NCBI GenBank assembly: GCA_036940085.1
Contig: JALLBK010000477.1
Span: forward strand, 1-58,899
Direction: 5' to 3'
DNA from: Discostella pseudostelligera
Taxonomy: Eukaryota > Bacillariophyta > Thalassiosirophyceae > Thalassiosirales > Thalassiosiraceae
Length of the DNA: 58,899 nucleotides
Part shown: positions 10,278 through 20,027 of the stretch, in pieces
Numbering within the stretch: position 1 is the first letter of the stretch
Layout of the letters: every line of letters starts with the position of its first letter
The notes under the pieces: model-generated
The model's database searches: none
Told to the model about the DNA's origin: nothing
The model's input: the letters and a program-made list of their open reading frames with translations, nothing else
Translations under genes and position numbers: made by a program

Positions 10278-10368
10278 GGCGCGAAATTGAATACTGCTCG
10301 TATAAAAAATCGCCAAATAGAGTGGTCGAAGTTCAATCAAGGCAGGAGCAGAGATCTTTCTTCCCGCC
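10278..10368. promoter_or_regulatory. Bidirectional promoter elements, AAA_26 gene / SWEET1
   Basis: Three E2F-like sites cluster here: GGCGCGAAA (10278-10286), CGCCAAA (10311-10317) and TTCCCGCC (10361-10368). A TATA-like TATAAAAAA lies at 10301-10309. They sit 68-158 bp upstream of the preferred SWEET1 ATG and 122-212 bp upstream of the divergent AAA_26 gene. Confidence 0.4.
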
Positions 10369-10435
10369 ATGTTTGACCAGTACGGTTCGGGTTTTATCAC
10401 CATCACCATCACCATGCCCACACTCGTCACCGACG

Positions 10436-11287
10436 ATGACGATGAGCACCATGCCATTGCTATTGCTATTGCATACCCAGTATCGCCTTGTTGCGGCCGT
10501 AGTTACGCTTGGATGGTTTGCTTCAACTATCGTAGCAGATGATGAGTTGGAGACAGAATCGTTAACAACGTTTGACGTCGGTGCAAAAGATGCGTCATTA
10601 TGGTGGTCGTTCGTCGGTATCTGCGAAGTCATTGCACCGTATTGTGGAGTGATTTGCTTCCTGGCGCCGTTACCCACAATGAGCCAAATTTCCCGCGATA
10701 AAACAGTGGGAAAATTACCCCTATTGCCGTACTCGAGTATGGTTGCAAATAGCTTCGTATGGGTCATGTATGGTCTGATGAAAAATCTACCAAGTGTGTG
10801 GGGTTCCAACGCGATTGGTGTCATGCTCGGTGCGTATTACTTCACAGTATTCACCCGACATTGTGGTCCAATGGCTACAAAATTACCCGGAACAGTCTCT
10901 CAGCACTTAATGGCAGTGGGCGCATTTTTAATACTGAATATCTTTATCGCGGCTAGTGGTGTCAGCAATGCTTCCGACCTCATTGGAAAAGAAGGTGTCA
11001 TCATGTGCATTGTTCTATTCGCAAGTCCATTGGCTGCGTTGAGACATGTGATTGTTACAAAGTCAGCCGCTTCGATACCACTGCCATTTACATTGGCGTG
11101 TTTGCTGAATTGCACGGCTTGGTTTGTCTTAGGATGGTGGAGAATGATGGACTTCAATATCTACTTTCCGAACCTGCTGGGATTGTGCTGTGCCATTGCT
11201 CAACTACTGTTGAAGTGCATGTATGGCAATCGAGCTATCGGCGCACATGATGAGACGGTGCAAATGAGGAGCTTGCTACCGAAATGA
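10436..11287 (+). CDS. SWEET sugar transporter, tandem paralogue 1
   Basis: SWEETs (MtN3/saliva family) are facilitative sugar carriers in plasma or internal membranes. The start at 10436 gives 283 aa. It was preferred over an in-frame ATG at 10322 because it places a hydrophobic leader before the core, as in both downstream paralogues. An N-terminal segment (MPLLLLLHTQYRLVAAVVTL ... STIVADD) resembles a cleavable signal peptide. The core shows FLAPLPTMSQISRDKTVGKL, PLLPYSSM, MYG near the end of the first triple-helix bundle, and then ASPLAALRHVIVTKSAASIP and LPFTLACLLNCTAWF with FNIYFPNLLGL, the second MtN3 repeat. It is the first of three copies in 3.1 kb. Confidence 0.9.
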   Translation: MTMSTMPLLLLLHTQYRLVAAVVTLGWFASTIVADDELETESLTTFDVGAKDASLWWSFVGICEVIAPYCGVICFLAPLPTMSQISRDKTVGKLPLLPYSSMVANSFVWVMYGLMKNLPSVWGSNAIGVMLGAYYFTVFTRHCGPMATKLPGTVSQHLMAVGAFLILNIFIAASGVSNASDLIGKEGVIMCIVLFASPLAALRHVIVTKSAASIPLPFTLACLLNCTAWFVLGWWRMMDFNIYFPNLLGLCCAIAQLLLKCMYGNRAIGAHDETVQMRSLLPK

Positions 11288-11578
11288 TTGTTCATGCATC
11301 AGAAGTTCCGGCGTTACATGAATAAGTATGTTCATGCCAAAGGCATTGGTGGGCACCTCTGATATTCTAGAAGCAGGGTGGACAAATGTCGAGCAAGCAC
11401 AATTGTCAACGCCTCATAGCAGAACTAGTGCTGAGCTTCTTATTGCTTATTTCTACTAAAACCGCCGCAGAGGCTGGGTCCGCGAATTCGCATGTTTTCG
11501 CACTAAATTGTTTTATTGTCCTGGCCGAGTTTCAGTGGTTTGGTCAATAAAATACGACCTTAGTACTGGCGAGTCACC

Positions 11579-12469
11579 ATGAACTATTCAATCGGAGAAA
11601 CAGCGAACGCCATCGTCGTCATTATCGTTCTAAGATGCTTTGCTTCAGCAGTGTCGGCACAAGAACAGGAATCGGCAGCATCAATGAGTGAGGACGTGTA
11701 CGATCCATCATTTAATTGGTCAGCACCCATTACCACTAGCACAATGACAGTAATATCATGGACAACGTTCGTCAATCTATGCGGAATTATCGCTCCTACC
11801 TTTACTGCGTTACTCTCCCTCGCTCCACTTCCCACCATGTATCGAATCTCTCGTGATAAAACAGTAGGGAAGTTACCACTCCTGCCCTATTCAATGATGT
11901 TATCCGCCAGCTCCCTCTGGCTTCTTTACGTTTTATTGGAACATTTGTTGAGTGTTTCAAGGTGTAGCATCGTGGGGGTAATAATGGGCGCGTGTTACAT
12001 CGTAGTATTCGTCAATAATTGTGGTTCTGGTGCTACCAACTTGCCTGGAACTATCGCCCAACATTTGAAAGCAGCAGGAGCAATCGTACTTTGCAATTTG
12101 TGTTTAGCGGCAAGTGGCGTCGCATTTGCAGCCGATATAATTGGAAAGGAAGCTGTCATAGTTACAATGGTCCTTTTTGCTAGCCCGCTTGTTGTGATGA
12201 AAAGAGTGATTGCGTCAAAGTCTGCTGCGTCGATTCCTTTGCCTTTTACGTTGGTGAGTCTACTCAGGTGCATATCTTGGGTCGTCGCTGGATGGTGGCA
12301 AATGAAGGATTTCAATCTTTACTTTCCGAACATGTTGGGCATAGTTTCTGCATTTGTGCAATTAGTCTTGAAGTGCGTTTACATGCATCGAACCAACGAT
12401 GCGAAGATAGGAATTTTTGATCCTGACACTGACATCGAGAACGAAAACAGCAAAATCAATAGTGGCTGA
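11579..12469 (+). CDS. SWEET sugar transporter, tandem paralogue 2
   Basis: This 296-aa single-exon gene begins 291 bp after paralogue 1 and shares nearly all core motifs: LSLAPLPTMYRISRDKTVGK, LPLLPYSMM, ASPLVVMKRVIASKSAASIP, LPFTLVSLLRCISW and FNLYFPNMLGI. The first about 25 residues, ending in ASAVSAQEQ, look like a signal peptide with a small-x-small cleavage site. An acidic spacer follows before the first core helix. The C-terminal tail (DPDTDIENENSKIN) is longer and more acidic than in its sisters. Separate promoters are likely, given the gap. It differs at several positions in the second repeat (CISW for CTAW), which may reflect altered substrate use; that is inference. Confidence 0.9.
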   Translation: MNYSIGETANAIVVIIVLRCFASAVSAQEQESAASMSEDVYDPSFNWSAPITTSTMTVISWTTFVNLCGIIAPTFTALLSLAPLPTMYRISRDKTVGKLPLLPYSMMLSASSLWLLYVLLEHLLSVSRCSIVGVIMGACYIVVFVNNCGSGATNLPGTIAQHLKAAGAIVLCNLCLAASGVAFAADIIGKEAVIVTMVLFASPLVVMKRVIASKSAASIPLPFTLVSLLRCISWVVAGWWQMKDFNLYFPNMLGIVSAFVQLVLKCVYMHRTNDAKIGIFDPDTDIENENSKINSG

Positions 12470-12695
12470 GCATCAAGGGTTGTCGGATAGAAACAGCCGA
12501 AACTGATGAGATAATGGAGACATAGACCGCGGCGTACCAAAGTACCTCGGTTTGGAGCAGTTTCATTTTCATCAAAAGGAGCGTCGAAACAGCATCGCCA
12601 TGGCTTTGAACAGCATTTTTAGAATGAATGGTTTTTGACGTTTTCCAAGGACAGAGGTTGAAAAATTAGCCAGGATTTCCCTTTGCATTTCGACC

Positions 12696-13511
12696 ATGAT
12701 CCAAGCCGAGGCAATTGCCGCAATTGCTGCGTTTGGATGCTTTGCATCCACTGCAATAGCACAAGAGCTAGATCCGACACCAACAATAACCGTTTCTGCA
12801 GCAGACTCAACAATTCTATCATGGGCAGCCTTTGTCGAGTTTTGCGGAATAATGTCTCCTTTCGGTAGCGTATTACTCTCTCTCGCTCCACTTCCCACCA
12901 TGCGTCAAATCGCTCGTGATAAAACAGTTGGGAAGTTACCGCTCTTGCCATATTCAACAATGATAACGAACAGCTCTCTTTGGCTCATGTACGGTCTTTT
13001 GGAAAATCTGATGGGCGTCGCAAGATGTAGCGTGGTAGGTGTGACGATGGGTGCCTATTACATCTTCGTGTTTGTCCAACATTGTAGCGCCGATGCATCC
13101 AACTTGCCCGGAACGGTATTGCAGCACGTGCAAGGTGCAGGTGCAATCATACTAATCAATTTATGTTTGGCAGTGAGCGGAGTAAGGCATGCTTCCGAGA
13201 TCATTGGGAAGGAGGGAGTTATCATATGTATCATTCTTTTTGCCAGTCCGCTCTCTACGATGCGAAATGTAATTGCGACAAAGTCGGCTGATTCGATACC
13301 CTTGCCTTTCACGTTAGCATGTTTGGTCAATTGCACCGCATGGTTCGTCGCGGGATATTGGAATATGAAGGATTTCAATATTTACTTTCCGAACATGTTG
13401 GGCATTGTTTCAGCAGCGGCGCAAGTTGTTCTGAAGTGCATGTTTAGGAAACAAGCCAGAGATGCCAAGGTGGAAACTCGACCGAAGATAGAATTACCAA
13501 CCCTGACGTAG
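12696..13511 (+). CDS. SWEET sugar transporter, tandem paralogue 3
   Basis: The third tandem copy is 271 aa in one exon. Its signal-peptide-like leader ends FASTAIAQELD, closely matching paralogue 2. Core motifs include LSLAPLPTMRQIARDKTVGK, LPLLPYSTM, MYGLLENLMG, ASPLSTMRNVIATKSADSIP, LPFTLACLVNCTAWF and FNIYFPNMLGI. By eye its second repeat is nearer to paralogue 1 (NCTAWF) while its leader is nearer to paralogue 2, so the copies may have exchanged sequence. It is followed 45 bp later by the convergent stop of the pseudouridine synthase gene, so the 3' UTRs probably overlap. Confidence 0.9.
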   Translation: MIQAEAIAAIAAFGCFASTAIAQELDPTPTITVSAADSTILSWAAFVEFCGIMSPFGSVLLSLAPLPTMRQIARDKTVGKLPLLPYSTMITNSSLWLMYGLLENLMGVARCSVVGVTMGAYYIFVFVQHCSADASNLPGTVLQHVQGAGAIILINLCLAVSGVRHASEIIGKEGVIICIILFASPLSTMRNVIATKSADSIPLPFTLACLVNCTAWFVAGYWNMKDFNIYFPNMLGIVSAAAQVVLKCMFRKQARDAKVETRPKIELPTLT

Positions 13512-13555
13512 GCACCCCTTGGTTCTGAATAAATAGTAAAACCATCAAAGACATT

Positions 13556-15163
13556 TCAGAAGGGTGGAGAAGAATGGACAATCACGCGACAGATCTGAAA
13601 CTGTTCCGATGATCGTTTAGAACTCATGCACCAAGCTTCCATCGAAAGCTCTGATGCATGGAGACACAGCCGGTCTCCTATCGCTTGCGAAGCGCTTCCA
13701 TGCATATAATCTCCAACAATTGGATGCCCAATCGATGCCATATGAAGCCGGAGCTGGTGACCCCTACCAGTTTGTGGTGTGAGTTCAACGCGGGTGGTGT
13801 TTGCCGTGCTCCTATCCAATGGGGGCACTACTCGAAACGTCGTGACCGCATGTCGTAACGATTCCGGCACAAATGAATTTTTTGACACATCTCCCGAACG
13901 AATAAAGGGAGCGGATCCATTACCAGAAATGTCACATGCCCATTCATTATGGTCGCCAATCCACACTTTTCCAATGGAATAGTCCACTGTAACTGCTGAA
14001 GCATCCCCGTGATCCAAATATCCTTCAACTAATGCCACATATTCCTTCTGCACAATCTCCGCATTATTATTTATTGTCTTTTTCTCAAATAGCATGTTTG
14101 CCGCACGTAATGTATACGGAGTGAGTGCAATACAAACGATACCAGATGTATCGATGTCCAGTCGATGAACTGGCCTTGGATCAAACGTTGACCTTTTGGC
14201 CAATTGACTATCCCTTTCTCGCTGCAGTTTCTTCAGTTGTGGATCATTCGTCAGTTGTTGAAGGATGTAGTCCCACCATACTTCCTCGCATTCAATTGCT
14301 TTATGTAATCTATCCCGACCTTTCGGGTCTGTGTGAAGCCACTCCTTCACAATATCTGAAAGACATGGGTATGCCGGGCAAGTTGGGTTGTCTAGTTGCT
14401 GCTTCGTTGGTAATGTTGAATATCCAGCTGGTTTGTTGATAAACAATAATCCCGAGAGCAGAGGTAGCTCCGTAAATCCTTCTCTACTTTTTGAATGCGT
14501 ATCGAATGATTCCGTGGTCGTAGTAGCATATTGATCGAGTGAAAACGTTGGTTCCAGTATCGACCATTCCGCCCGTGGAGTAATATCATTTTGTAATTGT
14601 AATTCAGGTCGACCTATGTCAGCTTCTCTTAAATTCAGGAGCCTTTGTATCAACTCTCTTTTGTTTCCTGATACATGAGCTTTCTTCTGGCGGAGTAGGT
14701 CTTTCAATTCATTAATTGTCATTTTGCTCAAAGAATCGTTTGGATTTCGTCTTTCATCCTTTCGGAGCTCTGATGGTTGAGTAGTAGAATATTGCTGCAT
14801 TCTAGTTCTTGAACTTTCCAAAGGTACAAGAATTGATTCTACTCGATTTATCAGCTCGCGTTTATTCCCGGACACTTTCGCCCCATTTGCTCGAAGCAAA
14901 TCTCGTAATTGGGTGACATTTAAATCAGCATATGCCTGCATGAGAAGTGAGCTTGGTTCGATCTCAGCTGTCGGTGGTTCAGGAGCATAGTTTATAACAT
15001 CATTGTTTGCCACGTGTAAATACGTGTACTTGGATGACGGAAACAAAACCGATCGACGGTCGTCGATGGGTGGCGACGATGATGTGATGAAACCGCCGAC
15101 AAATAACAATGTTGGTGCAATAGCACAAATCTTCAAGAGGAACGTACCCACAAAGAATCGCAT
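13556..15163 (-). CDS. RluA-type RNA pseudouridine synthase with two SAP domains, probably organellar
   Basis: The enzyme converts uridine to pseudouridine in rRNA or tRNA. The 535-aa protein starts with a hydrophobic leader (MRFFVGTFLLKICAIAPTLL, then FVGGFITSS). A Phe sits at the likely cleavage point, as in diatom plastid pre-sequences. Two SAP nucleic-acid-binding motifs follow at about 78-112 and 146-178, each with the signature KVSGNKRELI or HVSGNKRELI. The catalytic domain spans about 235-530: GLLFINKPAGYST, then the active-site motif HRLDIDTSG at 333-341 with catalytic Asp 336, and TGRGHQLRLHMASIGHPIVG near the end. An insertion with two Trp-rich segments (about 270-320) lies before the active site. 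The promoter carries the E2F-like/ACACGTGGC module. Confidence 0.9.
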   Translation of the reverse strand: MRFFVGTFLLKICAIAPTLLFVGGFITSSSPPIDDRRSVLFPSSKYTYLHVANNDVINYAPEPPTAEIEPSSLLMQAYADLNVTQLRDLLRANGAKVSGNKRELINRVESILVPLESSRTRMQQYSTTQPSELRKDERRNPNDSLSKMTINELKDLLRQKKAHVSGNKRELIQRLLNLREADIGRPELQLQNDITPRAEWSILEPTFSLDQYATTTTESFDTHSKSREGFTELPLLSGLLFINKPAGYSTLPTKQQLDNPTCPAYPCLSDIVKEWLHTDPKGRDRLHKAIECEEVWWDYILQQLTNDPQLKKLQRERDSQLAKRSTFDPRPVHRLDIDTSGIVCIALTPYTLRAANMLFEKKTINNNAEIVQKEYVALVEGYLDHGDASAVTVDYSIGKVWIGDHNEWACDISGNGSAPFIRSGDVSKNSFVPESLRHAVTTFRVVPPLDRSTANTTRVELTPQTGRGHQLRLHMASIGHPIVGDYMHGSASQAIGDRLCLHASELSMEAWCMSSKRSSEQFQICRVIVHSSPPF

Positions 15164-15634
15164 ATTGAACCTCGATTGCTACACCTAGATAAAAATCCTT
15201 CCCTCAGCACCCACTGGGATGCACAATGACAATGTGCCAGGAGACAAGCAGATCCAGAGCTTTACGGATGGGGTATGAAATATGCATGATGATGATGGAA
15301 GAAGATGATGCGATGGTGAGACCGACGCCGATGGTGAATGTAGAGCCTGGCGGGGAAGTTCCCGCCGAATTGGCCACGTGTAAGCTCTGTCGTCAATCTC
15401 CCGCCAAATCCACAATATTCCACGTGTAATCTTAATTGCAGTCGAGGCATTGGTCTCCCGCGGAATCCTTGCCGCGTGTACGTTTACGTCCCAGCAAAGT
15501 CAGCTGCCACATGTTGTAAGTCCAGACTCTGTGCAGGTAGTGTGAGGACGTGGAACCTCTTAACTTTATGCTACTATTCATCGGTGTGTAATCCATAGGT
15601 ATGAATAGGCCGACGATGATGCGATTATCTACAA
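15164..15634. other. Intergenic region, pseudouridine synthase promoter and MFS 3' flank
   Basis: There is no gene in this gap. Besides the module at 15349-15429 there is a further related GCCGCGTGTACG near 15471-15482. The remainder shows nothing recognisable. Confidence 0.4.
15349..15429 (-). promoter_or_regulatory. Paired E2F-like and ACACGTGGC module (copy 2)
   Basis: On the minus strand, towards the pseudouridine synthase gene, the order is TTACACGTGG (15420-15429), TTTGGCGGGA (15399-15408), TTACACGTGG (15374-15383), then GGCGGGAA inverted against TTCCCCGCC (15349-15366). It ends 186 bp before the ATG at 15163, in the same order and orientation as the other clear copies. Confidence 0.55.
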
Positions 15635-17189
15635 CTAAATTAAATGCGTGCTAGATTCGTCTATTTCGTCATCCAAACAATCCTGACGTTGAGTAGGTGC
15701 ATCAGTTCCCTCGCCTTTTGGATGAACTTTCGTCGACACAAAAAGTCCAATCAAGGCGACTACTGCAAAGAAGGGACTGAGAGAAGACAGGGAGAACAAT
15801 TATTAGTTGCAAAAGCGGCACTCCTTTCTGAAAGGTACGAATACAACCAAACACTTACTATAATATTGCAGGTGCCACTGGACCGTAGCCATTGACCAGA
15901 GCAGTTGCAATTGCAGGAGAGAAACCTGCCGATATGCACATGCCCAAATTGTAACCCAATGCAGCAGAGGTAAGCCTCACATGGGGAGGAAACTTTTCAG
16001 GAAGCCAAGCCCACATAGGACCAGTAAATATTGACAGTAAGACGCCAATCGTCCATTGAGCCAAAAATGCCTTCCACGTTACTCCCCAAGATATGATCCA
16101 AACCATAAACGGCGCTACAATGCCAACACCCACAGCCCCCGCTGTCATTATTTTGTTGCGTCCGTAAAGATCTGACATCACTCCTGCAGTAATCGATGGA
16201 AAGCCATAGCCGCAAATAGTCGCGAGCAGATTCACCCAGAAAGCTCCTGCAACCGGTGGATCGAGCAATGTCTTCATGTAGATGGCCATCCATACGAACG
16301 AGATATAGTAACCAGCACCTGCCAACATTGGAGTTAAAAATGAGCTCAATAAAGCTAGCCAATTTTCCCTTCGAAGTGCTTCCGTCAACGGGCGAGATTG
16401 TTGTGACGATAATGATATTGTTGAGTTGGCATGATCTAGTTCTTGTGCTACCCGTTCCCGAACATTCAGATCTACATCGCTAACACTGGATTCTCCTCCA
16501 TAAACGTGAAGTAAAGCTGCCACGGGTGCAATCAGAATTCCAGTAAGAAAGGCTACTCGCCATCCGAACTGAACAATTTGTTCCTCCGACAGGATCGTAC
16601 GCAATAATGCACCTACAATATTTGCCATTACGGAACCAATGCCATTCGAAATCTTTTTATAGTAGTAGCAGCTGAATCGATGAGATACGAATCATCAACG
16701 GGGCATGTGTTCAAAACAAATGACGCTTTGACTTACTGAAAACAGAGAACCATAATATCCCCAATGTTCTCTCGACTTTGTCTCCAAAGTGTAGACTAAA
16801 CTCGATGGCAATTGTCCACCGACACTAAACCCTTGTAATAATCTACATATTGCCAACAGTGCAGGGCTCCAATTTCCCACCTGTTGATATGTTGGTAATA
16901 ATCCCATCACTACCGTGGGTATAGTCATGCTAAATAAACTAAACACCAATGCTCGTTTCCGTCCATGACTATCACCGATGTGTCCGGCAATTAATCCACC
17001 GAGTGGACGCATAAGAAATGCGCCCCCAAATATTATGTAGCTATAAATAAGATTTTTTGAAGAATTGGTGGGAGGAAAGAAGACTTGGGCAATGGTATCA
17101 CTGAAGAAACCATAAATCCCAAAGTCATACCATTCGAAGACGTTGCCGAGGAAGCCGGCGATGGTTTGAAGGAAGGTTTCGTTTGCCAT
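15635..17189 (-). CDS. Major facilitator superfamily transporter (metabolite:H+ symporter type)
   Basis: This is a 12-helix carrier for a small solute; the substrate is unknown. Three exons, 17189-16737, 16652-15859 and 15776-15635, give 462 aa. The introns are 84 nt (TCA|GTAAGT ... AAG|ATT) and 82 nt (TTATA|GTAAGT ... TCAG|TCCC). Exon 1 has the MHS-type opening GFLGNVFEWYDFGIYGFF and the MFS A-motif region RPLGGLIAGHIGDSHGRKRA. Exon 2 carries the central loop and helices 5-11, including the second A-like motif SDLYGRNKIM. Exon 3 supplies the last helix, YPFFAVVALIGLFVSTKV, and a hydrophilic tail ending in THLI. Without the last splice the protein would stop before helix 12. The extreme start (MANETFLQTIAGF) is short, as in bacterial proline/betaine carriers. 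Confidence 0.88.
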
Positions 17190-17619
17190 TCTCTCTTATT
17201 GCACCAGAGCTACCAGACGGTAAATAATAGCAGCGAAGGCTGTTTCGGGGAACATTACTCTCTCCATCTACAGAGGGTGGGGAAACAGCCAGCGCTACCG
17301 TGGATTGTTGGTCATGATGAACCGACGCGACGCATTGGATGGCCTTCGCTGATGCGTTTGGTGGACATAAAGAGGTCGAAGGTATGTACGATGGGTTGAG
17401 TACGTAAATTTGTCTTGAAGTTACCGATTACTCAGAATTCAACGCGATTCGGTACACGAATTCCTCTGCAGAAATATATGATAATGTATCGCTGTTTTCC
17501 CACCCAGCTTGGAGCCCTCACCAACCGCATAACCTCGCGTCGTCGTCGATCGGTGCCGCCATCGCCATCGCTTTGTCTATCACCCCACAGCAACGTTGTT
17601 GTTGATTAATACCGTCAAG
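17190..17619. other. Divergent region between MFS gene and RPL5
   Basis: This 430-bp gap contains both promoters. I see no gene, and no clear TATA box or E2F-like module. A GTCGTCGTCGATCGG-type stretch lies about 80 bp before the RPL5 start. Confidence 0.4.
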
Positions 17620-18757
17620 ATGGTGAGTTTCGGAACATCGTATGGCCGTATATTGCTTCCGTGGTGCTCTGCAAATTGTGTGTTAATGTGATTGCATTCA
17701 TCGAGATCATCGTGATCATGTCTGTTGCGGTGCTATTTGAATGAATATCTCGATCTGCGTTGTCGGTTCCATTCCAATGTTCATGGCTCATCGTCCATTA
17801 CCATTACTCACATCGATACTATTGCCCACTACTTCTCAGGTTTTCGTCAAGATCCAAAAATCCAAAGCGTACTACAAACGCTACCAGGTCAAATACCGTC
17901 GTCGTCGCGAGGGTAAGACCGACTACCGCCAACGCAAGCGTCTTTGCTGTCAGGCGAAGAACAAATACCAAAGTCCCAAGTACCGTCTCGTCGTGCGCTT
18001 CACGAACCGTCAAGTGATTTGCCAGGTTGCCTACTCTCTCATTGATGGTGATCGCATCTTGACATCGGCAAGTTCGAACGAACTTCCCCGATATGGCTTG
18101 AATGTGGGTTTGAAGAACTATGCTGCCAGTTACTGCACTGGATTGCTCTGTGCTCGTCGTCTCCTCCAAAAGGTTGGTTTGGATGATGTCTACGAGGGCA
18201 ATGATGAAGTGAATGGTACTGTCGTTTCCACCACCGTGGGCAAAAATACCTACTACGTTGATGAAGTCGATGAGGACAAGCGTCCATTCCGCGCTCTTTT
18301 GGATGTCGGATGCAAGACCACCTCCACCGGATGTCGTATCTTTGGTGCACTCAAGGGTGCTGCCGATGGTGGACTTGACATTCCCCACTCCGAGAAGCGT
18401 TTCCCCGGATACGATCGCGATTCCAAAGAATACGATGCCGATATGCACCGTGAACGTATCTTTGGTGGACATGTTGGCGAATACATGGAATACCTCCAGG
18501 AGGAAGATAATACCAAGTACCAACAGCAATTTGCCGCGTACATTGAGAATGATATTGAGCCCGATGGTTTGGAGGAGTTGTACGAGGGTGTGCATGAGAA
18601 GATTCGTGAGGATCCTTCACCCAGTGAGAAGAAGGAATTTACTCCCGATAAGAGTTTCAAGCGCAAGGCGAAGAAGACCTTGGAGGAGTTCAAGGCGGAT
18701 GTGCAGGCAAAGAAGGATGCCAAGAATGAGGAACTTGCGGCCGATGACGATGAGTAA
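17620..18757 (+). CDS. RPL5: 60S ribosomal protein L5 (uL18)
   Basis: uL18 binds 5S rRNA and joins the large ribosomal subunit. Exon 1 is just the start codon (17620-17622, ATG|GTGAGT). After a 217-nt intron, exon 2 (17840-18757) begins at TCTCAG|GTTTTCGTC, giving [20 protein letters not shown], the correct N-terminus. The spliced protein is 306 aa, the usual size. Diagnostic stretches are [71 protein letters not shown] and [16 protein letters not shown]. Other in-frame ATGs at 17741 and 17782 lie inside the intron and are rejected. An ATG-only first exon is common in ribosomal protein genes, where the first intron often holds expression signals. Confidence 0.97.
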
Positions 18758-19027
18758 GAACTGATTGACGGAAGCAATAATGTCTATTAAACTCATTAGA
18801 CTTAATGTCACAAAAGGTGTGTATGCATTCCATTGTCCTCACCCAACTCGTTCACCTTTGTTGTGTGTGATGCATGATGAACCAAGTGTGAGCTGTAAGC
18901 TGTAACCCATGTCGCATACTGCGATGTCAACATCGGTTCTAAGTTTTGAATGTATCCTCGACCTAATCGTCTTAGCAGTACAAACTTGCATCAGAAGTAT
19001 CGGGTTTGCTGATGAAGTCATTTACTT

Positions 19028-19609
19028 TCACATTGTTGCTATCATATCGTTCTCGTCTTGGTTACCATCGAAGTCATATACCAATGTAAATTTTCCCCAA
19101 GGTCTTGGCGGCCCAAAAGGTCCTACACATACATCTAGTGGCAAAATAAATGAATCATCGCCATCCATATCTGCTTTACTATCCTCCTCCTTTTCTCTAC
19201 TCGCACAGGTACCATCCTTACTCTGATAGAAATGCCTTTTCAAATTCATCTTTATCATCGTATCATAAATGTCTACATCACTCCATGATTCATCGTGTGG
19301 GAATAGAGTTTGAGCATTATAGCATTTATTGAGGGGTGTGGTGTACTGTTGGCATCCGGGCGTGTTCGCGTCTGCGTCGCCACAGGTTTCAGATGTGCAC
19401 ATGAGCGTGATGACTTTGGTTGCTTGCTGTGGTGATGACGGAGCCACATCTACGACATCAGGTAATATTTTTCTGGACAACGCGGAGGAGGAGCCGCTTA
19501 GAAGGAAGGTTATGAAGAACAGCGATGCCGCAGTTGAGGTCGTCATCGTCGTAGCGATGGGATCGATTATCGTTGAATTGAATGAAGAATGAAGCAAGGC
19601 AGAAGGCAT
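19028..19609 (-). CDS. Small secreted cysteine-containing protein, unknown
   Basis: The preferred start is 19609 (MPSALLHSS...) or, more likely for export, 19546 (MTTSTAASLFFITFLLSGSS). Both share one frame; the latter gives a clean signal peptide and a mature protein of about 150 aa. The mature part has six or more cysteines early (LMCTSETCGDADANTPGC, then LNKCYNA), one at YQSKDGTCASR, and ends with VCVGPFGPPRPWGKFTLVYD and an acidic tail. This Cys spacing recalls lineage-specific secreted proteins of diatoms; no function can be given. The longer frame up to 19786 covers promoter sequence containing GGCGGGAA-like sites (19621-19675), so it was not used. Confidence 0.65.
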   Translation of the reverse strand: MPSALLHSSFNSTIIDPIATTMTTSTAASLFFITFLLSGSSSALSRKILPDVVDVAPSSPQQATKVITLMCTSETCGDADANTPGCQQYTTPLNKCYNAQTLFPHDESWSDVDIYDTMIKMNLKRHFYQSKDGTCASREKEEDSKADMDGDDSFILPLDVCVGPFGPPRPWGKFTLVYDFDGNQDENDMIATM

Positions 19610-20027
19610 AAACCTTAAACCTTCCCGCCATTTTCGCCACATTTCACTTCCTGCCAAATTAGCCTCACTTTTCTTCCCGCTGTATTCGATACGATTCTCT
19701 CGTCCTATCAATCCTCTCTCTTTGGAATGATTGAGGCGTCGATCGTATGATGAAACTTCGGCCAATAAAGTCAAGCAGCGCAACAAGGTACAATAAAGAC
19801 TGAGATATCACGTGTAAGCACATGATTGTTGCATTGCAGGCTTCAATAATTGCGTTAGTAACACAGGATATTCATTTCACGGCAGATAGTACCAACATGA
19901 TTGTCTCTCTTTACCCCCCACCATTATTCATGATGCTATGTGATCGTTATTCTTTCATGCCCTTTCCTTCCATTCTTCATTTTCAGCGCCTTCACCCATC
20001 ACTCTGTTTCACAACGACAGAAAAACA
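19610..20027. other. Intergenic region with degenerate GGCGGGAA sites
   Basis: This is the promoter of the minus-strand secreted protein and the 3' flank of the plastid protein. TTCCCGCC at 19622-19629, CTTCCTGCCAAA near 19647-19658 and TTCCCGC near 19673-19679 form a loose cluster of E2F-like sites. A CACGTGTAAG site lies near 19810. No gene is recognised. Confidence 0.4.

Noticed and set aside
12619..12960. Minus-strand frames across SWEET paralogue 3
   Set aside because: They lie opposite conserved SWEET motifs and differ between the three copies.
17741..17782. Alternative RPL5 start codons upstream of FVKIQKSK
   Set aside because: They lie in the intron between ATG|GTGAGT and TCTCAG|GTTTTC; only the spliced form restores the family N-terminus.
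18213..18764. Long antisense and alternative-frame ORFs across RPL5
   Set aside because: They are shadows of a highly expressed, codon-biased gene.
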